In this document: positions 56,393 through 64,000 of the stretch, piece by piece
How positions within the stretch are numbered: position 1 is the stretch's first letter
How the letters are laid out: every line of letters begins with the position of its first letter
Source of the DNA: Calliopum simillimum
Taxonomy: Eukaryota > Arthropoda > Insecta > Diptera > Lauxaniidae
DNA length: 64,000 nt
NCBI GenBank assembly: GCA_951812925.1
Contig: OX638370.1
Location: 83,434,004 to 83,498,003 of the forward strand
Reading direction: 5' to 3'
Notes under the pieces: generated by a model
The model's database searches: none
What the model was told of the DNA's origin: nothing
Seen by the model: only the letters and a program-made list of their open reading frames with translations
Made by a program: the position numbers and the translations under genes

Positions 56393-56400
56393 CTACATAG

Positions 56401-57128
56401 TAATCTTGTGAAAATTATTTGGAAAAAGCTTATTATAAATGTTTTTGTTCAATATTTTCCAAATGTTTTTATACATTATTTTTAAATTTTTCAATAATTT
56501 TTATATATGTAACCGTCCATTGGAAAAGGTACCTTATCGTCACTCACAAAATTTAGCAGTACAGCTAAAAATAAAAGATAGAGTTTTCAGTTTATGATGA
56601 AATTCATGGCCTAGACATGTACTGAACATTTTACAACTGATATGAGGTCGATTATCAAATTTCAAATAACAATGAAAGCGGTTTTACTGAACCTCTAACC
56701 TGTAAAAATTGATGATTGACAAACTTGGAACTTCGATATCTACAAACTTGAATTTTTCATTTTACGATTTCAAAATGCCACAACTCAGTAAATTTTTGGA
56801 GTTTTCCAGTGATCGAGGTGTCATTTTATTCAAAAATTGCTGACTGAGAATCGAATCTACGACCTTTAAATTATGAGTCAACAATCTTATCAACTGACCT
56901 AACGTGCCAGTTAAGTCATATAGTAATTCAAATGTCTAGTGTTTTACTTAGCTCGATAAGTCATTAAAAAATTAAAAACAAAATTTTTCGAAAGTTTTGA
57001 AAACGATTACGAAAATATTTGGAAATAAACATTTTCTAATTGTTTATTTTAACCTTACAAATCAATTGTGAAAACTTTGAAAATTAAACATTTTCCAAAC
57101 GTTTGAAAAAAGCGTTAAATTATAAAGG
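56401..57128. other. DNA separating two halves of a non-LTR remnant
   Basis: No gene recognised. By comparison with the contiguous copy at 20130-20660, the whole of about 55800-57110 is likely inserted DNA. Confidence 0.35.
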
Positions 57129-57425
57129 TTATAAAATTGTTGGGTAATTAATCCAAGTGGTTTCAGAAATTTTGTCAATTGAAGACCCTTTTCTAGCAAG
57201 TTTGTCATCATTTTCATTATCAATGAAATTGCTGTGTCCTGAAACCCAACAAGTTGTAAAATAACATAGCTGCCTTACTTCACACAAAGATTTTCTGCAG
57301 GTAAGGACTAAGCCAATCTTAGTAATGTTAGAACTAAGGGCCTCAATGGCTGCCCACGCATATGACAAATGTGTCATTACGTTGATAAATTTAAAGCTTA
57401 AAAATTTGGCATCTTTTTCAGACAA
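57129..57425 (-). pseudogene. Non-LTR element RNase H remnant
   Basis: The minus strand encodes AYAWAAIEALSSNITKIGLV, then QLCYFTTCWVSGHSNFIDNE and NDDKLARKGSSI. This is the last third of an RNase H (V/SGHxxxxGNExADxLAR pattern) as carried by I/R1-type elements. No catalytic completeness can be claimed. Confidence 0.7.
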
Positions 57426-57569
57426 ATAGAATTCCCGGTTGAAATATTATTTGGTATGACACTGCCTTAATTTAATTTCGACAACTTTAGTTTCGTTTTG
57501 TATTGCTTAAGAGATCAAAAAAGCTTTAAAAATTTGATAATAAATTGAGCTGCAGGAAAAAACTAATTA

Positions 57570-58230
57570 CACAGTGCGACACATGAAAAGTGAACTAAAA
57601 TCCGTTATAAGGCGTCGAAAGTACTCGCCGAAACAAGTAATTCTGCCAGAGCGTTTTGCAAAGTTGGCTCATATAAGGATTTTATGGCTATTTTTGCGAT
57701 TTTAGGGCACTAGATGAATTTTTTTCGGTTAAGTTTGTTCGGCATTTTTTGTCTTCTATTCAATAGCCACAACATTGCTGAAGTCATCAAAACAATATTT
57801 TCGGCTCGTTACCGAGATATAGCCATATGAAAAAATCGAAAAATCGCTCAAAATCCAATTTGAGGCAAAAAGTTGGAATTTTCAGCTGGATAATTATAAT
57901 TCATATGGCTATATCTCGGTATGTATGTATGTATGTATTCTCCTTTAACTCCTAGGAGGAGCATAGGGCCAATTATATCTCGGTAACGAGCCGAAAATAT
58001 TGTTTTGATGACTTCAGCATTGTTGTAGCTATTGAATAGAAGAAAATGCCGAACAAACTTAACCGAAAAAATCCATCTAGTGCCCTAAAATCGCAAAAAT
58101 GACCTTAAAAACCTTATATGAGCCAACTTTGCAAAACGCTCTGACAGAATTACTTGTTTCGGCGAGTACTTTCGACGCCTTATAACGGATTTTAGTTCAC
58201 CGTTAATGACTTGAAAAATGTTGCACTGTG
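57570..58230. mobile_element. Foldback element carrying a 52-bp insertion
   Basis: The ends CACAGTGCGACA and TGTTGCACTGTG are inverted, flanked by TTA on both sides. Arms of about 290 bp pair through CGAAAGTACTCGCCGAAACA, GAGCCAACTTTGCAAAACGC and GGCTATATCTCGGTAACGAG blocks. The right arm is interrupted by a 52-bp unit with its own target duplication (57910-57985). Confidence 0.88.
57922..57973. mobile_element. 52-bp mini-insert, copy 1, 12-bp TSD
   Basis: Starts with four TGTA units, ends AGCATAGGGCCAAT, and contains the palindrome CTCCTAGGAG. Flanked by TATATCTCGGTA (57910-57921 and 57974-57985). The uninterrupted target survives in the other arm near 57808-57830. Read on the minus strand, it looks like a 3' end with a (TACA)n tail, as produced by target-primed reverse transcription. 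Confidence 0.9.
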
Positions 58231-61200
58231 TTATGAACCAATTACTAAATTTGAACACAAGTTCGTAAGTTGATTGCTGTTTCAATGGGGTTTCCTTGGC
58301 AGTTGAAACTTTAATTTTAAAAAATAATTGATATAACACATACATACATATCTTCGGGTTAAAACTACTACTAGACATCTACAATTTTCATGTTTTGAGA
58401 AGAAGCGTTATAAGTTTTTTGAAATTAGTTTTTTGTATGCCATTTTTAGTTTTTAGCTTTATATTCTTCATATAAAATTGGATAGAGACCACATTTTAAA
58501 AAACCGACTAGACTGTGGCATAGAGCCGTTTTTTCTTCATGTTTTTGCATACTTAACTCAAAACATCAATATGTGTGGATAAATGTCTAGTTGTAGTTTT
58601 AACCCGACGATATGTACGGATTTTTATCGACTTTCTATTGTTTCTACTTTTATCTGATAATTTTTGACTTTTTGGTACCTTTAGACTTATTAGATATTTT
58701 TCGATTTTTCAACACTTTTTATGTGCATATTTAAATGTAAACAATTTTTTTTTTTTGATAATTTGGATATATTTGATGATATTCAACCATTTTATTAATT
58801 TGAAATATTTTTTCATATTTTTAGTTTTTTTGCTATGTTTTACGATATTTTTTGAATCCTTTTTATAAGATTTTACTTTTTTTCGACGTTTTCCAATAGT
58901 CGCCGATTTTTGTTGTAAGTAGTTTTTTATACTATTTTTTTAAACTTTTTTCGCTGATTCGCTGGTGGTTTTTTTTGGTAAATTTTTCCATTCTAGGTTA
59001 TTTTATATAATTTTTCAATTACAAAATTGTGGGAAATACAAAAATTTTCCAAAATAATATTGTAGAAAGAAATTTTTCTATAAAAGGTAAGAATAAGACT
59101 GTGAGCTATGCAATTTCTGATCAAATAAAATAAATAAAATTAAAAAATTTTCCAAACTTTGACTAACAACATTGTTTTGGTATCTGATTTAACAAATGAT
59201 GGATTTATTGTTACATGTATTTTGGCAAAGTCGTTAACTTGGCTCATTGTGCATTGAATGCAGCATAATGTGTCACATTAATAACGTGACATTTGTCAAT
59301 GACTAAGGAAAACACATGACAATTGCGCATGCGTGTAGTTGAAATGAATTTCAAATTTAATGTTTGCATTTTTCTTTTGTTATGCTATGGAAAATGTTAT
59401 TTTTCGAAATTAATTAGTGCTATTTACATTTTTTATTAAATTAAAGTTTTATTTAGAAGAACTTATGGGCATATTTTAAAAATTTTTTGTTACTTTTATT
59501 CAATCAATTAACTTTTTTTACACATAAAATTGAGACGCGCAAATAATGTTATTGCTACCGCACTCACAAAACTCCAAAGTGAAGTGTTTAAGAAAAAAGC
59601 GTGCACGCACTGCTAAGTTGCGTTTTGTTACAATTAATCGTTTGTTGCATACGCCTCTCTTTCAGCAAAAATATTAAATTAATAACATGTTAGAAACGTG
59701 CACATGACATGACTTGAGCAACACTGTTAGCAATAACAGCGAAATCTTTAATAATATACACAAAAAGGATACGAAAATTAGTGTAGTCACTTAATTGATA
59801 TGCACAATATAAGCTCTGGCAGAAAGAAATACTATATAATTAGCAGCTTAGCAATGAAATTGTTGTAAAAAGCCTAAACAATTTTGTATTGCCACATTTA
59901 TTGTTGCAAAGTTTCGCAAAATTTTCAATGTATCACACGGGCAAAGCCGATGTCAAAGTAAAACAATCTACTAACCGTTATTTTGTTCAATAAAATGTCA
60001 AAAATTTGATATAATACAGATTTCTAAATATTCTCATGTTAAAGCGGAATTATGTTGCTAATTAGTAATTTCAAAACGAAAGACTTAAGACACAAACTTG
60101 AAAACTTCTTTGAAGTTTCTCCAATGAAATTGTGCATTTAAAAATTAGTTTTTTTTTTTATTAATTAAAATAAATTGCTATTGTTGTTGACCTAAATTTT
60201 AAGCAACAACAACAAAATGTTAACAATCAAACAACAACAACAACAGAAATTCGCGTGTTTTTTCCTGCGCTTTAATTGAATGCAATCAATGTGCCCGGCA
60301 AAGAACTGTGCAAAACCGACACAAAAAACCGCAAAAGATCTTTTCATGCGAAGAATTTCTGGTGGCGGCACGGAAGTACAAAACTACAAAAGCAGCAACT
60401 AGTACAACAACAACAACTATAGGGGAAACAATAACAACAGCGCATTTAAAAAAAAATGTCTACAAATTATTCTCATAACTATTTTCCGTTTGTTATCATT
60501 ATCATTTGTTTCGTGTCTATTTTAGTAGGTATTTATATTATATGGCTACACTGAGAAAAAAATTAAAAAAATTTCAAACAAATTTTTTAAGTAAACAGAG
60601 CAAGTTCTTGCTAGCATCCATTAATGCTTGGCTGGTAGCGCATTTACAACATAATGCAGAGTTAATGATTAACAGGGTCGCTAGCAAAAGTAGAAAAAGA
60701 AAAAAAAAATCGAAATCTTAAGTTTGAAAGTAGTTTAGGTTGTTGTTGCTATTGTCTTGCCGCTGGTGGTTATGATTATTTTGTTGTTGTTTTTGTTATT
60801 ACTTTTGTTGCGCTACAATTACTTGCACGTTTTGCTCTAAATTCTGCACAATTTAATTTCGGTCGATCTTAGTAAAATGAAAAATAAATTATTTGCTTAG
60901 AAAAACTTTAAATGAAAATATGCAACAGAGCGCAAAATTTTTCCCAAAAAGAAAAAAAATAAATTTTTGAAATTAAAAGAAAAACTGACCGGTTTATTAG
61001 GCAGCGCGACTGCAATGCGAAAAGCCAAGGACGTTGCCATAGAGCTGTAGCTTTTTTATTGGTAACTATTGCTGACCATTAGCAATATTAGCTGTTTGCA
61101 ATTAATTGCGGGAAGTGGAAGTGTTTAAAGATTTATTATGCACCAAAGGTGGTTGCTAGCTGCTGTTGTCTTTTTTCTTTTGCTGAGAAGTTGTTGCTAT

Positions 61201-61334
61201 GGAATTGGTTTTGTTAGATGGTAAAGAATGGTTAAAAATGCTTAAAAATTCTGCGGAGCTCTGTCGGGAATAAAAGTCAAACATTTGAGCAGTTGATGCT
61301 TGTACTTATATATGTACATAGCATTTTCGTTTAG
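58231..61334. other. Long AT-rich stretch; CAA-rich tract
   Basis: No gene supported in 3.1 kb. CAACAA/GTTGTT tracts at 60200-60430 and 60735-60800 resemble fly untranslated exons and could belong to the upstream part of the FReD gene, but no splice-linked coding exon was found. Confidence 0.3.
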
Positions 61335-61347
61335 CTTCTAAATGTTA

Positions 61348-61399
61348 TGTATGTATGTATGTATTCTCCTTTAACTCCTAGGAGGAGCATAGGGCCAAT
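61348..61399. mobile_element. 52-bp mini-insert, copy 2, 13-bp TSD
   Basis: Base-for-base the same 52-bp unit as at 57922-57973, with the same two ends. Flanked by CTTCTAAATGTTA (61335-61347 and 61400-61412). Confidence 0.92.
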
Positions 61400-61555
61400 C
61401 TTCTAAATGTTAATAAACTTTAATTTCATTTTGTCACGTTTTATTACAAAGGATAAAATCGCAAAAAGGATATAGATGGTTCCACAAAAAAAGCCGTAAT
61501 TTTGCGTTCCACTAGTTTTGAACGTAAAAGAAATGCCAAATGTGAGTATTAAATG

Positions 61556-61840
61556 ATATTCCATTAATACGAACTTTTACAGTCAAATTTGCAATGAACA
61601 ACAACCGACGCTACAAATATTAACTTGGAAATTGGTGACATATGTTTCGGCTATTACCACATCAGACCTATTAACTAAAATAGGTCTGATGAGGCTATGT
61701 ACATATATATATATGCAAATATATATATGTGTATGTGGTAATAGCCGAAACATATGTCACCAATTTCCAAGTTAATATTTGTAGCGTCGGTTGTTGTTCA
61801 TTGCAAATTTGACTGCACAAGTTCGTATTAATGGAATATT
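61556..61840. mobile_element. Near-perfect hairpin element
   Basis: Arms at about 61556-61660 and 61735-61840 are inverted copies (TCCATTAATACGAAC at the ends; CATATGTTTCGGCTATTACC inside). The loop carries its own small hairpin (ATCAGACCTATT/AATAGGTCTGAT) and the TGATGAGGCTATGTACAT string shared with 8484-9847. A half-copy is at 32450-32605. Confidence 0.88.
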
Positions 61841-62381
61841 CAAAAATAGCAGTCTTAAAAAGCAAAATTAATTTGTGAAAAATCTTTTAATTAAATGATA
61901 TATATTTCATTACTGTCTAACGTTTTCTATGTAAATCTTATATTGGTTACTTTCGTCACTAAAATATTGTACATCGATAGAGAAACCCAAACGACAAAAA
62001 ATTAATTCAAACCGAGCTTATCTACTTTCAAGATCAAAAAATAAGACATTTTAAAAAACTTTGCGTGATTAGAAGCTTATAGCGTTACAAAATATACTGT
62101 TTCTCCTATAGTTTTGATCACTTAGGATCTAAAAATTTTGACTTAACTTGGATCACAATTGCTAAGGACTATTATCAAAAAGTACTACTGATTCATGTTC
62201 CTGAATATTTGTACTAAATGTTTTTGTCGTGCAGAATTTATAATTATGTTTTTAACGTAAAACATTTCGTGTATTTTAATTGTACAAACAAATACTCCTT
62301 TCCCGTGGTATAAAATTCTTCTTCTCTTTATGAGCTAAACAAATTTATTTTATTTCGAAAAATTGTATTTTGAAGCTTGTA
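61841..62381. other. AT-rich flank
   Basis: The first 60 bases continue the hairpin family flank (AGCAGTCTTAAAAAGCAAAA). The rest shows nothing recognised. Confidence 0.4.
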
Positions 62382-63770
62382 GGGTAAGCTGGGGTACAAT
62401 TGACACCGGGGCACATTTGACTTTGCCATTTTCGGTGTGAACACGCCTATCGAACCAAAAACCTGAAATGCAGAAACATAACTAATTAGAGTGGAAGCAA
62501 CGTAATGAACTTTGGCAGTTCTCTTGCGACTCCTCCCGCGCCAATACGCTTTTTTAACTTTTTGTGTATTTTTTTGTAATTTTCGGCATCTTGTTCGTAA
62601 GGGTTTTGCAAATAAATTTGTATTGTTTTTTGAAAGTAAGTATGACAATTTGGCAGCATTAACCTTCATAATTAATAGAATAAAAGTGTTTTTTGTCAAG
62701 GTCAAATAGTTTGAATTTTAAAATAATTTTAATTCTTCAAGAGATTTTGGGGCACATTTGACTTTTGCCGAAGGGGCACATTTGACGTTCGTGTTTGTGT
62801 ATCTTAAAAGATTTTCTAGTTTTATCTTTTAAATATATGGTATGTCACTATAAAATGTAAACGAACAGACACGATGGCGATGAAAAAAAGTTAAATACGC
62901 TATTTCTAATATCGGAAACCAAAGAGAAACCCCGACTTCCGAACAGAATCTATTTCATTTGATTTAATATAATTTGTTACCTTTGTTTTATCTACAATAC
63001 AAGATTTTTGAATAGATGCTTTCCAGGACCTCTACCACTTATTTTAATTTGAAAATCTGGCTGGATGAATTCCCGATGTAAACATATTGACATCAAAGTT
63101 CATCATGTATGCGAAGTTTTTAATAATAATCAAATTGATTTGAAATACGCCCCATCATGTGAAAGCGCTGCAGATATTTTGACGATGGTGTTACCCAAAA
63201 TCCAGACCAAAGAAATTTCCACCAAACTGGGTCTTATCATACATTTTATGTTGGAAATTGTACTTTATGCTTATATATTGTCCTTGGGAAATTTGGCGAA
63301 AAATCCAAAAACCCATTTGAGAAGAGTTTCACCATTAAGATGGGTTTTTATAAAACCGGAAGTGGAAGATTTTTGCCTGACTTTGAGGAGTGCAATTGAG
63401 TTTAAACACGTATTTGACATCGACTTCTCACACTTATATATAAAATAAGTCTCCGTTAATTTGTATTTATATGAAAAAAATATATGTATTAATGTTTTGT
63501 TTAATGTTTCTGTGTTATTTTTGTGAGTGTCAAATGTGCCCCTTGCAATGTCAAATGTGCCGCGTACCTGGGGCACATTTGACAAAATGACTTTTTTTGA
63601 AAAAACTTGAAAAAGTACTCTTAATGCAGTCTTTTTAAAAATTTTTTTTTTTTGGTTTTAATCTTAAATAATCAATGTTTCAGAAACAGTAAAGAGTATT
63701 AAGACCGTGCAGTAATTTTCAAAGATACAGGCCTTTGAAAATTTTGTGTCAAATGTGCCCCAGTCTCCCC
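62382..63770. mobile_element. TA-flanked element with GGGGCACATTTGAC repeats
   Basis: The left end GGGTAAGCTGGGGTACAATT and the right end, read inward, GGGGAGACTGGGGCACATTT are similar inverted tips bordered by TA. The motif GGGGCACATTTGAC recurs near 62413, 62750 and 62775 and inverted near 63525-63560, 63572 and 63745. The interior includes a copia RNase H fragment. There is no transposase. Confidence 0.78.
63065..63250 (+). pseudogene. Ty1/copia RNase H C-terminal fragment
   Basis: The plus strand encodes CKHIDIKVHHVCEVFNNNQI, then DLKYAPSCESAADILTMVLP, followed by KIQTKEISTKLGL. This is the classic C-terminal block of copia-type pol (the KHIDI...ADxLTK...LP pattern), with Met in place of the usual Lys after ADILT. 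Only this end of pol remains. The open frame continues to 63448 without recognised homology. Confidence 0.78.
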
Positions 63771-64000
63771 TACATTCATTTATTAACCCATATTCAAACC
63801 ACAAATAAATTGTATTTTTTTTGCTCTTTTTGGACACTTAGTACTTTTATTTGCTATTTAGTATAAAACAGAAAAACTCATTTATTAACCCTGGAACGAA
63901 TTAAAGCAAAATGTAAATAGAACAAAAAAATATGATACTGCTTTTTTTTTGTCTTTCTCTTTGTATTTTTTTATTATTAAAATTGAAAAATTTGTAATTA
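63771..64000. other. Right edge, nothing recognised
   Basis: AT-rich with homopolymer runs. Confidence 0.4.

Noticed and set aside
60506..60721. 71-codon Lys-rich plus-strand frame
   Set aside because: Composition is explained by A-rich DNA; no domain and no start context.
1..64000. CRISPR-like arrays, operons or prokaryotic signals
   Set aside because: Repeats are inverted or dispersed, not regularly spaced direct repeats. Genes have spliceosomal introns.

Overview
This window looks like nuclear DNA of a higher fly (Diptera: Brachycera, possibly a tephritid fruit fly). It is AT-rich, has short spliced genes whose proteins resemble fly orthologues, and is crowded with transposable elements. 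The order is inferred from protein resemblance; no species can be named. There is no CRISPR array, operon or bacterial feature.

Host genes. Nup62 (16220-17332, +) and the UTP18 homologue wicked (17619-19278, -, one intron) converge tail to tail, about 290 bp apart. A fibrinogen-domain (FReD) protein with an N-terminal coiled coil is on the minus strand (exons 31848 to 22543; 5' exons not found). Its 7.0-kb intron holds a complete opposite-strand gene, a KDELC/POGLUT2-3-like ER glucosyltransferase (25173-28681) ending in RDEL. At the left edge, two minus-strand exons in compatible phase (7417-7687 and 3399-3536) form the start of an unrecognised secreted or membrane protein that continues leftward.

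Mobile DNA. The largest unit is a nearly intact 9.6-kb Ty3/gypsy-type LTR retrotransposon (44590-54217). It has almost identical 1.78-kb LTRs, a 4-bp target duplication, a tRNA-Lys-type primer site and a textbook -1 slippery heptamer between gag and pol. Unusually, its Gag begins with a complete RING-H2 finger. Elsewhere there are a dead Tc1 element (40768-42340), two hAT-type MITEs with exact 8-bp duplications, a pogo-like remnant, a copia RNase H scrap, and several decayed non-LTR elements (jockey-like, R1-like, RTE-like, RNase H-bearing). At 10494-15425 a jockey-like element is split by a TA-flanked DNA element that contains a 2-kb palindromic element.

Other structure. At least eight long palindromic (foldback) elements are spread across the window, one carrying tRNA-derived SINE-like sequence in both arms. 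A 52-bp unit is inserted twice with identical ends and 12-13-bp target duplications. The empty site of one copy survives in the opposite arm of the palindrome it entered. Four TA-flanked elements share a common end architecture of a G-rich tip plus repeated subterminal motifs.
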